Below, piece by piece: positions 1-8,131 of a DNA stretch of 64,000 nucleotides; the stretch's first letter is position 1; the number at the start of each line of letters is the position of its first letter. The notes under the pieces were generated by a model that saw only the letters and a program-made list of their open reading frames with translations, ran no database searches and was not told the DNA's origin. The translations under genes and the position numbers were made by a program. Origin of the DNA: G963678095 sp963678095 (lineage in GTDB: Bacteria > Bacillota > Negativicutes > Selenomonadales > Selenomonadaceae). The stretch is taken from positions 1,736,001-1,800,000 of the forward strand of contig OY782746.1 in NCBI GenBank assembly GCA_963678095.2, read 5' to 3'.

Positions 1-90
1 TCGAAAAGAAGTCTATCGATAAATAGTTTTTATGTGGGCTTTGACAACCTTTTTAAGTTTTTTACAGGATCTATATAGTTGTATAACGCT

Positions 91-121
91 GGCACAGGCG
101 AAACCGTCTGTGCCAATTTTT
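91..121 (+). terminator. Rho-independent terminator-like hairpin (copy 1)
   Basis: GGCACAGGCG (91-100) pairs with CGTCTGTGCC (105-114) around a 4-nt loop, followed by AATTTTTA. A nearly identical hairpin with the same flanking bases lies at 9358-9391. Both copies sit among CDI-type small genes, so the repeat probably belonged to duplicated cassettes. Confidence 0.7.
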
Positions 122-346
122 ATGCCTAAAAATGAGCAGTAATTAATTTTTTATGCGATTTTCCTGGTTTAAAATACATTTCTCAGGAGGAACAAGAGAG
201 TTTATGGTTAAATATAAAGAATACTATACAGGTTGGTTCAAGGGAGAAAGAAATTTCTGCCCCAAATGGGAGTACAACAAAAAAACTATAATTCCGATCT
301 CAGTTGGTTTTCAAAGTTTAGTAGTCATTTCAATATAGGAAAGTAA
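122..346. other. No convincing gene; possible 44-aa ORF at 204-338
   Basis: An AGGAGG at about 185-190 precedes an ATG at 204 by about 13 bases and a 44-residue frame runs to 338. Its composition is not distinctive and I recognise no domain. I see nothing else in this stretch and do not call a gene. Confidence 0.2.
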
Positions 347-496
347 GAGCCTGGATGGGGGCAACAAAATACCGCAGGCGGAGTCGAGCAATGGGGAGTA
401 AGGAACGCCGATGGAACCTTTAGTTGGAGACTAAAGCTTAAACCTGAAGTGGATAGGCTACAAAAGGAGAGGCGATACCTGAAATACCAGAAGTAA
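347..496 (+). pseudogene. Orphan tail of a polymorphic/CdiA-type toxin
   Basis: A frame without a start codon, opened just after a stop at 344-346, encodes about 49 residues beginning EPGWGQQNTAGGVEQWG and ending in a basic, Lys/Arg-rich tail. It looks like the last part of a toxin tip whose upstream part is missing. Two small genes of immunity type follow directly (526 and 720), which is the usual toxin-then-immunity order. The toxin family is not identified; the assignment rests on position and on the cassette context. Confidence 0.35.
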
Positions 497-525
497 CAAA
501 CATTATGGTGATAGGAGAAAAATAG

Positions 526-708
526 ATGAACACAGTTTTTATGGAATGGGTGAAGTTGAAAAAAGAGTCGTTTGAAAATGATGGAGTAAACACAGATGAT
601 ATAAAATGGATTGAAAAAAATATTGATATGATAAGGACAAAACTTAATCGATTAACACCTGATGGGGTAAATAAATGGGAATCAGATCCTAATGGTTGGG
701 GACAATAG
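526..708 (+). CDS. Small hypothetical protein, possibly part of an immunity cassette
   Basis: A 60-residue, hydrophilic, mostly helical-looking protein (rich in K, E, N, D) with an ATG preceded by GGAG at about 514-517. The next gene begins 12 bases after its stop with its own AGGAGG, so the two are probably co-transcribed. I recognise no domain. Its place right after an orphan toxin tail suggests a role in, or remnant of, a CDI cassette, but that is context only. Confidence 0.4.
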   Translation: MNTVFMEWVKLKKESFENDGVNTDDIKWIEKNIDMIRTKLNRLTPDGVNKWESDPNGWGQ

Positions 709-719
709 GAGGAATGTTT

Positions 720-1505
720 ATGGAAGAAAACTCATATTTAAATGTATTACCAGAAATATTTCAAAAGAGGAAAGAAAGTATAGGAAAAACAATAAATAAA
801 ATTAAAACAAAAAGTGTAAAAGAAAATTTTATTGATCGGCATATTAGCTTTTTATCACTGGATTATTCTACTATTGCAATAGGAGAATGGTTACTTCATC
901 ATGATGTTGTTGCTACAAAGCAAAACTTCTATTTAGCTGCAAAGATACAAGAGATTTTATTCCAAAAGTATGATGATAAGAGTAAGATAGTATCATCTTC
1001 ATTTGTAAATATGAGTAGTTATCTTAAATTATTACCAGCTTTAATAAGCGATTCTAATCAGATTATAGATTCTTTAGCCAAGCTAATTGGCAATAGACCA
1101 AAGGAAGAAGAGGGCGGGCATCCTTTTGCTGATAACGTTGGATATGCAATCAAATATCTTTTGTTGAATGAATATGCGAAGGCAAAGGTACACATTGATG
1201 CACTGTTGGGCATGGAGAATAATAAAGAATTGAAATTACGTATTGGTTATGGAAAAGTTTTAAAAGGAATTTTAGATATAGATGAAAAAGCTGTCAATGA
1301 AGGGTTAAAGGTGATGTTAGACTGCTACAAAAAAGATCGTGAGTACAAAGATTCCCCTGAAGAATTTTTTAGCATTCCCGTTTTAGGATTTGCAAAGTTG
1401 GCTATTAGAAGGGGGATTAACATTTATATTGATGACACAATTGTACCTAAAGAAATGTTGGAGGCGCATGAGATTGAATATCCGGAGATTGATTACATAA
1501 AATGA
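720..1505 (+). CDS. Probable Imm49-like immunity protein
   Basis: A soluble, largely alpha-helical protein of 261 residues without signal peptide or membrane segment. The helical-repeat pattern, a central KEEEGGHPFADN stretch and the tail (VLGFAKLAIRRG, then acidic residues) resemble the Imm49 family of polymorphic-toxin immunity proteins; I judge this from memory of the family pattern, not a search. Start: AGGAGG at 707-712 gives 7 bases to the ATG at 720, whereas ATGs at 696 and 714 are badly placed. The protein would act in the cytoplasm to neutralise a toxin, probably one whose tail remains at 347-496. Base composition is AT-rich like the rest of the island. Confidence 0.5.
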   Translation: MEENSYLNVLPEIFQKRKESIGKTINKIKTKSVKENFIDRHISFLSLDYSTIAIGEWLLHHDVVATKQNFYLAAKIQEILFQKYDDKSKIVSSSFVNMSSYLKLLPALISDSNQIIDSLAKLIGNRPKEEEGGHPFADNVGYAIKYLLLNEYAKAKVHIDALLGMENNKELKLRIGYGKVLKGILDIDEKAVNEGLKVMLDCYKKDREYKDSPEEFFSIPVLGFAKLAIRRGINIYIDDTIVPKEMLEAHEIEYPEIDYIK

Positions 1506-1539
1506 ATCTAGGAGTATTCAATAGCAAAGTAGAGACATC

Positions 1540-1700
1540 GGGGACGTTTCTTTTTTGTCAACACGATGATATTTTTGTGAAGGTTGCCAAGAAAAGTGCG
1601 AAAGTTAAGGTGGATGGGGGATTTCTATATCGGAATGAAAATGAGCTACAAGAATACCAAGAGGAATTATAGCTAAAAGTTGACGAAAAAGAAATGTCCC
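1540..1700. repeat. MITE-like element with terminal inverted repeats
   Basis: The left end (GGGGACGTTTCTTTTTTGTC from 1540) and right end (ending GAAAAAGAAATGTCCC at 1700) form near-perfect inverted repeats of about 22 bp, each with GTCAAC or GTTGAC at the inner edge. The inside is only about 115 bp and encodes no full transposase. A diverged copy lies at 14379-14600 (shared inner sequence including ATTATAGCTAAAAGTTGAC), and a left-end fragment is at about 9139-9165. It is probably non-autonomous and mobilised in trans. Confidence 0.55.
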
Positions 1701-1787
1701 TAACTGTCCCCAATAGATATTCTGACTATCTAATGAGATATTGCTAGGATGGGGTAATCAAATATATATTCCGGAGGTGAATGCAAG

Positions 1788-2153
1788 TTGGTTCAAATAG
1801 AATGTGATTGTAAAGAACGATATGGAATAGAAATTAATTCTTATAAACTATTTGAAGAGTTGAAAAACTTTTTTAAAGAACAGGTGAGAAAAGGAGTATT
1901 TAATGATGTTCCTGTAGTAGAACCATTTTATGTAGGACATAGTGAGTTAAAAGAAGTAAATGAAATAAAATGGTATGCAACAAAATGGTATAAATGTAAT
2001 GTATGTGGATGCTTGTGGGAGTTTGATTATCCTGATTTCCCGGCAAAAGGATTTGTAAGAAAATTCGAGAATGGCAAGTATGCCAGGACTGTTGTGAGAC
2101 CCGCCTCTACTCGACTAACTGTCCCTGCAGCGGGCCGCAGCAGTAAGCGATGA
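1788..2153 (+). CDS. Immunity-like zinc-ribbon protein, 3' end fused to cdiA sequence
   Basis: A 121-residue frame. Residues 1-100 form a plausible small protein with ECDC near the N-terminus and a CNVCGC motif at about residue 70, suggesting a metal-binding immunity-type protein of unknown family. The last 20 or so residues (after about 2087) switch to GC-richer sequence that runs straight into cdiA coding sequence in another frame, so the natural C-terminus is probably lost and the present stop (TGA, 2151-2153) falls inside the cdiA fragment. The start is annotated at a TTG preceded by GGAGGTG at 1773-1779. The gene marks a recombination junction between an orphan cassette and the main cdiA fragment. 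Confidence 0.45.
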   Translation: MVQIECDCKERYGIEINSYKLFEELKNFFKEQVRKGVFNDVPVVEPFYVGHSELKEVNEIKWYATKWYKCNVCGCLWEFDYPDFPAKGFVRKFENGKYARTVVRPASTRLTVPAAGRSSKR

Positions 2154-2867
2154 TCGACTCAAAGCCCTCTATGCTTATAAGGCCAGCGAAGCGATTAAAG
2201 ACGCCAAAGCTAAAGGGGATTTAGCGAAAATAGGCCGTATCAGCAAAAATGATCTGTCGCTCAGCGTAAGCTTCGGCTCGACAAGTGAAGAAAGCCAAAG
2301 CAACAGCACCAGTAAACTCGCACAGGGCAGCCATGTAGATGCCGATGGAAATGTCGCGATTCAAGCTACGCAGGGAAATGTTGACATCAAGGGTTCGGAT
2401 ATCACCGGCAAAAACATTGCCCTCGATGCCAAGAAAAACGTAAATATCACCGTAGGGACAGCAATAAGACCACCAGTGACAGCCATAACAGCGATGCCGG
2501 AATTGGCGTCAGCTTCAGTACGGCAGGACTCACCGGGGTTGAACTGCACAGCAACCAGCAAAGCGATGCGGTCAAAGAAAATACCACGACCTATAAGGCC
2601 AGCACCGTTACGGCGAAAGACACCCTGGATCTGTATTCCGGGGAAGATACCAATATCCTTGGTTCCAAAGCCAGCGGGGACAAAGTAAAGGTTAAAGTCG
2701 AAGGCAATCTGAACCTTGAAAGTCTGCAGGATAAGGATACCTATGAAGAAAAGAGCGATTCCGGTGGCTTTGGCATCAGCTCAAATGTTATACATCCAGA
2801 AGACGGAAAAACAGGCGGCAATGTCTTCGATACGCCAAACTATAGCGGCTCGGTTAGCAAAGGCAAT
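2119..2867 (+). pseudogene. cdiA: cdiA / filamentous haemagglutinin fragment, frameshifted
   Basis: Reading from about 2119, one frame encodes haemagglutinin-like repeats (SDDRLKALYAYKASEAIKDA, then GNVAIQATQGNVDIKGSDIT and KNIALDAKKNVNI), typical of the extended region of CdiA/FhaB exoproteins. At about 2460-2464 the reading continues only after a shift of frame (KTTSDSHNSDAGIGVSFS and onwards) and then stays open to 5111. The 5' end of the gene, including the TPS secretion domain, is absent: sequence before 2119 belongs to an immunity-like gene. No CdiB transporter is present in the window. The fragment cannot make a secreted CdiA from here; it is either a silent reservoir of toxin tips or a decayed copy. 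Confidence 0.75.
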
Positions 2868-5111
2868 ATGGACTCGGATTATAACAGCGTAAACAAGCAG
2901 GCGGAAATTCATGCAGGACAAGGCGGCTTTGTCATCGAAGTAGGGAAAAATACCGACCTGAAAGGTGCGGTTATTTCGAGTGATGCTACGCCAGATAAAA
3001 ACAAAATCAGTACAGGGACGCTGACGTATGCGGATATTCAGAATAAGGCGGAATATAGTGCGGATAATAGCGGCTTTTCTCTGCAAACGGAAAATCATGC
3101 CAAAACAACAAATGACGTAGATGCTTCGGGCAACCCTATCATTAAGAGAGAAAAAAATCAAGTAATAACACCGGATATGAGTATGTCCATAAAGGGGAGC
3201 AGTGCAAGCACAACAAAATCTGGTATTGCAGCAGGCACGGTTGAAGTAAGAAATGGAAACTATGATCTATCTGGATTGAGTCGAAATACAGCAGATACCA
3301 TGCATGCGCTTGGGGAAATTTTTGATGCTAATAGCGTAAAAGAGAAACAAGAACTAGTGAACTTGTTTGGACAAGAATCCTATAAGTTAATAGGGGATAT
3401 CTCTTTACGGCAATATGAAAAAGCGAAAAAAGAAGCGCAGCAATATAAACCAGATTCCGTCGAATATAAAAAAGCGATGGAAAATGTAAAAGCCTGGGAT
3501 GAAGGCGGCAGTAAAAAAATTCTCCTGCATGCTTTAGCCGGCGGTATTATGTCCAATATGGCGGGGAATGGATTTTCAGCAGGGGCTAGCGGGGCCGCAT
3601 TAAATGAAGCTGTTCAAAAAGAATTAGCAAAAATAAAAGATACAGGCGTACATGAACTTGCTAGTATGGCCATTGGAGCTGTTGCTGCAAAGATTATAGG
3701 GGCAGATGCAAAAAGTGCAATGGCTGCGGCCTTGAGCGGAACCAAGAACAACTGGCTGGATCATGAAATGCAACTCGCTATGCTTATTGAACTTGAAAAC
3801 GCAGGGCATGATCTAAATAACTCTGAAGTGAGGGCTAAACGAGCTGCAATCTATGCAAAATATAAAGCCCTAGATGCCTGGAATGATGAAAATATTCCAT
3901 CACAATCGTTCAATAATAGTATAGAGCCTAAGTTGGAAGAACAAATGGGAAATGACCTGGATGTATCCAAGTTTGGGATGACGTCAAATTTGGAGACGGC
4001 CATTAATGCTTATTCAGGAGAAGGTTCTTATGAACTGGCACAAATAGCCCGTGAACGGCTTGATGGTGGAGAAAGTTTTGCTGATCGGATTATGTTTGGA
4101 ACAGTACATTCGGATTTGTACGTTCCTCGTTCAGAACCATCGGAAATATATTCGCCCAATACACACTTGGGTGAAACCGTAGAATCTGTTATGGCCAATA
4201 ATGGTAGGATGAATGAAGATGGACAATTTGTTCGTAGCGATGGGAGTATATGTTACAATTTACCTGGGGCAGGCGATTATTATGCAAGGCTGGGATACCA
4301 TGTAGTACCAGGCCAAGATAATGTGCATTATACAATTACCCCGCAGGGAACTTTTTGGACAACAGCACCTTTAACAGATGCATCACCTTGGCAAATAGTG
4401 ACAGAGAAAGTTGAAAATGCCAAAGAAACACTTAGTGAAATGGCGGGGCCTGTTCTCGATGGCGGTGCCGGTTTTGTAAAGCGAATAGATGATAATGTAA
4501 GCTTTGGAATAGTGCAAAATGGTTATGAAGAAATAACTGGCCACAGAATTGACGATAGAGATACCCTTGCTTTTTATAAAGGTGCAGTGGCTGGTGACAT
4601 ATTGTCTGGAGGGATTGGTAAATTAGAATTTAATGCAGGTATTGCTGGGGTAATAATGAATACTCCCGTAGATCTAGTAAGTCCCAATGGTGAATTAAGT
4701 ATAGCTAGTTCTAAACCTATTGCTATAGCCATTGGTTTAGGAAACGGTACAATGGTAATGTCTGCTGGAAATCTACAGCAAGACTTGTTAAAGGCTACTA
4801 CTCGTGAGTCTGAGGGGCCGAGTAAAGCTGGAGGTAATTTTGCGGGAAAAGTTAACACAGCAGACATTCCTAACATGTCTAAAAATGAGCTTATCGAAAA
4901 ATTACCGAGCGATTGGAAGGTCACAGAAAACAATGGATTTGTGCATGTTAGAGATGCAGAGGGAAATATCCGTATGAGGATTGACCCACCCGATAAGGTT
5001 ACAAATTATGACCATGTTCATTTATATGATGAAACGGGGAAACCATTGGACGTGAACTTAAATATTGTTGATAGGAAAAGTCCAGATGCCCATATACCAA
5101 TAGATAAATAG
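2868..5111 (+). CDS. cdiA: CdiA C-terminal region with toxin tip
   Basis: A frame of 747 residues from the first in-frame ATG; the same frame is open from 2463, so this is the rest of the cdiA fragment rather than a gene with its own start (no ribosome site before 2868). Order: FHA-type repeats to about residue 150; a pre-toxin region at about 200-330 with alanine/glycine-rich helices (GGIMSNMAGNGFSAGASGAA, then NNWLDHEMQ); a linker to about 650 ending in LLKATTRESEGPSKA; then a toxin tip of about 95 residues containing RMRIDPPDKVTNYDHVHLYD. The tip family is not named here; its histidine/aspartate motifs suggest a nuclease-type fold, which is an inference. The putative immunity gene follows 17 bases later. 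Confidence 0.7.
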   Translation: MDSDYNSVNKQAEIHAGQGGFVIEVGKNTDLKGAVISSDATPDKNKISTGTLTYADIQNKAEYSADNSGFSLQTENHAKTTNDVDASGNPIIKREKNQVITPDMSMSIKGSSASTTKSGIAAGTVEVRNGNYDLSGLSRNTADTMHALGEIFDANSVKEKQELVNLFGQESYKLIGDISLRQYEKAKKEAQQYKPDSVEYKKAMENVKAWDEGGSKKILLHALAGGIMSNMAGNGFSAGASGAALNEAVQKELAKIKDTGVHELASMAIGAVAAKIIGADAKSAMAAALSGTKNNWLDHEMQLAMLIELENAGHDLNNSEVRAKRAAIYAKYKALDAWNDENIPSQSFNNSIEPKLEEQMGNDLDVSKFGMTSNLETAINAYSGEGSYELAQIARERLDGGESFADRIMFGTVHSDLYVPRSEPSEIYSPNTHLGETVESVMANNGRMNEDGQFVRSDGSICYNLPGAGDYYARLGYHVVPGQDNVHYTITPQGTFWTTAPLTDASPWQIVTEKVENAKETLSEMAGPVLDGGAGFVKRIDDNVSFGIVQNGYEEITGHRIDDRDTLAFYKGAVAGDILSGGIGKLEFNAGIAGVIMNTPVDLVSPNGELSIASSKPIAIAIGLGNGTMVMSAGNLQQDLLKATTRESEGPSKAGGNFAGKVNTADIPNMSKNELIEKLPSDWKVTENNGFVHVRDAEGNIRMRIDPPDKVTNYDHVHLYDETGKPLDVNLNIVDRKSPDAHIPIDK
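4725..4829 (+). repeat. 105-bp toxin-junction repeat, copy 1
   Basis: This 105-bp segment is identical to 5567-5671. It encodes the junction peptide (GNGTMVMSAGNLQQDLLK and following) just before the toxin tip, so it is the homology at which alternative tips can be swapped. Copy 1 leads into the tip ending at 5111. Confidence 0.9.
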
Positions 5112-5128
5112 GAAAGTAGGTAAATCTC

Positions 5129-5485
5129 ATGAAAGCAAAACAAATTCAAGAGCAACTTGAAAAATTACATTATTGGGATGCCAGAGTATTAAGTTTAGAC
5201 GCCCAATATTTCGGTGATGAGGTAACCATTGTATTTGAAGATTCAGACAGAAATATTAAGATATCGTTTACGGGTTGTTCTAAAATAATGCTTTCCACTA
5301 ATCCTGAGGACAGAAGAAATCCAATTAGGGAACTTACCATTTCTCAAATACCCTATTTTATTCAAGATATTGAAGTTGAAGATATTTTGGTAAATGGTTA
5401 TGATTTATTAAGTTGTAAAATACTGATGCCCCCAATGAATATTGAATTAAATTGTAATTTAATCAATATTGGCGAAGCAAAATAA
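5129..5485 (+). CDS. Putative CdiI-type immunity protein
   Basis: A 118-residue acidic, soluble protein with alternating beta-strand-like stretches (EVTIVFEDSDRNIKISFTG) and no membrane segment. It starts 17 bases after the cdiA stop with GGAAAGTAGG upstream, the classic position of the cognate immunity gene. The pattern of a beta-rich domain opening with helix, then HYWDARVLSLD, is like Imm50-type immunity proteins, but I cannot confirm the family. It would bind the toxin tip encoded at about 4825-5111. Confidence 0.6.
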   Translation: MKAKQIQEQLEKLHYWDARVLSLDAQYFGDEVTIVFEDSDRNIKISFTGCSKIMLSTNPEDRRNPIRELTISQIPYFIQDIEVEDILVNGYDLLSCKILMPPMNIELNCNLINIGEAK

Positions 5486-5566
5486 CAGCAGAAAATGAGA
5501 TTCTTTAAATAACTGATTCACTGCATAATTTTGCTCAAACTCACCACAAAATAATGAAGGTTAGCA

Positions 5567-5671
5567 ATAGCCATTGGTTTAGGAAACGGTACAATGGTAA
5601 TGTCTGCTGGAAATCTACAGCAAGACTTGTTAAAGGCTACTACTCGTGAGTCTGAGGGGCCGAGTAAAGCT
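5567..5671 (+). repeat. 105-bp toxin-junction repeat, copy 2
   Basis: Identical to 4725-4829 base for base. Here it opens an orphan toxin module (5594-5827) rather than continuing a full cdiA, as in the orphan cdiA-CT/cdiI arrays known from enterobacteria. Confidence 0.9.
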
Positions 5672-5827
5672 AAAGCTCCATCGGATTTTGCAAACAGAGA
5701 GTTGCTAGAAGTCCATTATGGCAAACACGGTGGCGAATTTAAAGGGGCTTACAAGAATGTTGATGAGTACTTAGAAGGTGCACGAGATGTAGTGAAAAAC
5801 GGAATCAAAGAGCAATACGAGTATTGA
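5594..5827 (+). pseudogene. Orphan cdiA toxin tip (truncated)
   Basis: A 77-residue frame: the first 26 residues come from the junction repeat and the rest (LEVHYGKHGGEFKGAYKNVD, then EYLEGARDVVKNGIKEQYEY) match the opening of a common CDI/RHS toxin tip that typically starts with LxxHFxKHGxEF and continues for another 50 or so residues. Here the frame stops at 5827, so the catalytic part is probably missing. There is no ribosome site; such orphan tips are expressed only after recombination into a full cdiA. The following split gene (5849-7697) is its likely immunity partner. Confidence 0.6.
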
Positions 5828-5929
5828 ATAGTAATCGTGAATGGAGGGATATATATCAAATATTTAGCACTTGTTAAAAATTTAGACCCATATATTGAAG
5901 AAGAGGTTACAATTGAGATTCAAGTAAAA

Positions 5930-7378
5930 TGGTACCTATAGATAGGACACAAGAAAAAAAGTGTTCAATCTATAGGTACTTTTTTATATAATACAGATAA
6001 TTGGAGGAATGCACATGAGTAAAATTATTTTTACACGAGAAAATATAGAAATATTACAGAATAATCCTAACGTCTTAAAGGTTTCAGAAAAAACGATTAC
6101 TTATTCTGATGAGTTTAAACGTGTATTTATTGAAGATTATCTCAAAGGTAAGCTGCCTAGGGCCATATTCCAAGATGCTGGATTCGATATTAATATAATT
6201 GGTATTAAACGCTGTGAACAATCTGCTGCTAGATGGATAAAGGCTTATAATAAAGACGGAATTATAGCTTTACGAGATACGCGAAAAGAATCTTCTGGTC
6301 GTCCACGTATAAGTGAACTTTCTCAAGAAGAAGTTATTCAACGGCAAGAAGCTAGAATTAAATTATTAGAACAACAAGTTAATTTGTTAAAAAAAGCCGA
6401 TATGATCGAAAGGAGGCTGGTAAACAACAGCATAAACCTATCAGCAAATGAAATTTTTGCATTAATTCAAGATACTATATCTAAATATAATCTAACGAAT
6501 ATAGTATCTTATTTCTGTGATTTATTGAATGTTTCAAGGTCTGGTTATTATCATTATCTTAAATCTGTTACCAGGCGGAATGAGTGTGAAGCCCAAGATT
6601 TAAAAGCACGAGAGTTAATATTAAATGCATTTAATGCTCACGGTTATAAGAAAGGTTCACGATCTATAAAAATGACGTTAGCTAATGAATTCAATGTAGT
6701 CTTTAGCCGAAAAAGAATTCAAAGAATCATGCGCAAATATAATATTGTTTGTCTTATTCGAAAGGCTAATCCGTATCGCCGAATGGCAAAAGCTACGAAG
6801 GAACACCGTGTTGTGGCAAATCTTTTAAACAGAGAATTCAAGCAGGAGATTCCAGGAAAAGTTTTGCTGACAGATATTACATATTTACCATATCAGGCAT
6901 CTAATATGGCTTATTTATCGACGATAAAAGACAGCTCAACTAACGAAATTCTAGCATATCATTTATCGAAAAGAATTACTCTAGATATCGCTACAGAAAC
7001 TATAGAAAAATTAATGCAGAACAATAAAAACTTAATTGCAAAAAATGCGTTTATTCATTCTGATCAAGGTTGTCATTATACGAGTCCTAAATATCAAAAA
7101 TTACTTAAAAAGTATGGATTAGGGCAATCGATGTCTAGACGAGGGAATTGTTGGGATAATGCACCACAAGAATCATTCTTTGGCCATATGAAAGATGAAA
7201 TTGATTATAGAAATTGTACATCATTTGAAGAAATGCAAAAAATGATTGATGAGTACATACGATATTATAATGCTTACCGGTGTCAGTGGAATTTAAAACA
7301 GCTGACTCCTGTTCAATACAGAAATCAGCTGTTAGCTGCTTAGCACCCTTTTTTATATTGTCCTTGACATAGGGTCCA
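5930..7378 (+). mobile_element. IS3-family insertion sequence
   Basis: The left end TGGTACCTATAGATAGGACA (5930) and the right end (its complement reads TGGACCCTATGTCAAGGAC, ending 7378) form imperfect inverted repeats, and the element carries one transposase gene (6015-7343). I do not see a clear target duplication beside the ends, so the exact borders may be off by a few bases. It interrupts an immunity-like gene. Confidence 0.8.
6015..7343 (+). CDS. IS3-family transposase (OrfA and OrfB in one frame)
   Basis: A 442-residue protein. Residues 30-130 are the helix-turn-helix and leucine-zipper region usually encoded by OrfA; the rest is the OrfB integrase core with DDE residues in LLTDITYL, HSDQGCHYTS and APQESFFGHMKDE. 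In most IS3 elements these two parts lie in different frames joined by programmed frameshifting; here they are continuous. Start at 6015 has GGAGG 7 bases upstream, better than the ATG at 6009. The gene looks intact, so the element may still be active. Confidence 0.9.
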   Translation: MSKIIFTRENIEILQNNPNVLKVSEKTITYSDEFKRVFIEDYLKGKLPRAIFQDAGFDINIIGIKRCEQSAARWIKAYNKDGIIALRDTRKESSGRPRISELSQEEVIQRQEARIKLLEQQVNLLKKADMIERRLVNNSINLSANEIFALIQDTISKYNLTNIVSYFCDLLNVSRSGYYHYLKSVTRRNECEAQDLKARELILNAFNAHGYKKGSRSIKMTLANEFNVVFSRKRIQRIMRKYNIVCLIRKANPYRRMAKATKEHRVVANLLNREFKQEIPGKVLLTDITYLPYQASNMAYLSTIKDSSTNEILAYHLSKRITLDIATETIEKLMQNNKNLIAKNAFIHSDQGCHYTSPKYQKLLKKYGLGQSMSRRGNCWDNAPQESFFGHMKDEIDYRNCTSFEEMQKMIDEYIRYYNAYRCQWNLKQLTPVQYRNQLLAA

Positions 7379-7782
7379 CTTTAAAGGCGTTGAATTTACA
7401 GGGTTTTCTTTTATTTGTCCATATAAAATTGAAACTGGGCATACCTATCCTGTTTCGCTAGGTTTTACAATTCTAGACAAGTTTGAAATTCGAGAAAACT
7501 TTACCAAAAGTAAACAGCTAGAGCGTGTTGATTCAGGTTATAAATATTGTATTCGAGGCATACTGCATGAGAATTGGATAGATGCAGGAATAGACATTGC
7601 AGATGATGATGAATACTTTGTTGATTACCCAGACTTGATTAGAAAGTATGTCGAAATACAAGTCGACCGAATTAGTATTGAGTTTTTGAAAATGTAACCA
7701 TTGACTGCAAAAATTTGACTAAGCTCACTGCAATATATAGAAAGATGACAATTGTAGTCTGTAATCCTAGATTTCACAGCAA

Positions 7783-7875
7783 TTTGATGGAAAAGGCTTC
7801 TTTGATAACGTAGACCACGGATGGATGATGAAGTTTTTGCAAGAACGAGTTCAAGATGCGAACCTACTGCGACTA
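7783..7875 (+). pseudogene. Fragment of a group II intron-type reverse transcriptase
   Basis: In the frame of the following gene, and without its own start, 7783-7875 encodes FDGKGFFDNVDHGWMMKFLQ and then ERVQDANLLRLLL. This matches a conserved block of group II intron reverse transcriptases (DIKGFFDNVDHxWLMKFLxxRIxDxNLLRLI). The catalytic YADD block and everything else are absent. The fragment runs in frame into the immunity-like protein at 7825. Confidence 0.65.
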
Positions 7876-8109
7876 TTGTTAAAAGAATATGAAGATGAAG
7901 AAAAAGTAGTTTATAGATTTGGACCAAATGAGGAGCAAATGGGTAAGATCGAGTTGAATAAGAAAACGAATATGTTTTCAGAGATTGAGGCGGTTCGAGA
8001 TCCAAATCAATCTTCAAAATTCTATTTTGACAGAGCAGCACAACGTCTTGCAAGGTGCCTAATAAAAGAAAAAGAAGAATTTTTAGAAAAAATGTCATTT
8101 GAGTCTTAA
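7825..8109 (+). CDS. Immunity-like protein with RT-derived N-terminus
   Basis: A 94-residue frame. Its first about 20 residues (MMKFLQERVQDANLLRLLLK) come from a reverse-transcriptase fragment; from about residue 24 (EEKVVYRFGPNEEQMGKIEL) it resembles small immunity proteins with a VVYRFxPxGxxExGxIxxD pattern found downstream of polymorphic toxins. There is no ribosome site before 7825, so translation of this fused form is doubtful. The next gene begins 22 bases later. Either the original immunity gene lost its 5' end to an intron or RT insertion, or this is a chance junction now used as a start. Confidence 0.4.
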   Translation: MMKFLQERVQDANLLRLLLKEYEDEEKVVYRFGPNEEQMGKIELNKKTNMFSEIEAVRDPNQSSKFYFDRAAQRLARCLIKEKEEFLEKMSFES

Positions 8110-8131
8110 AGGTAAAGGCAGGTAGGCGTAT

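Larger units (their letters stand above)
5849..7697 (+). pseudogene. Immunity-like gene split by an IS3 element
   Basis: The left part (5849-5929, after GGAGGG at 5843-5848) encodes KYLALVKNLDPYIEEEVTIE and stops being meaningful where the IS begins at 5930. The right part (7380-7697) encodes about 105 residues, starting FKGVEFTGFSFICPYKIETG and ending RISIEFLKM. Joined, they give a beta-rich immunity-size protein of about 130 residues. The left part has no standard start codon directly at the ribosome site (ATA TAT ATC), so the true start is unclear. The insertion must have removed protection against the adjacent orphan toxin, which is itself truncated. No family is assigned. Confidence 0.6.
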
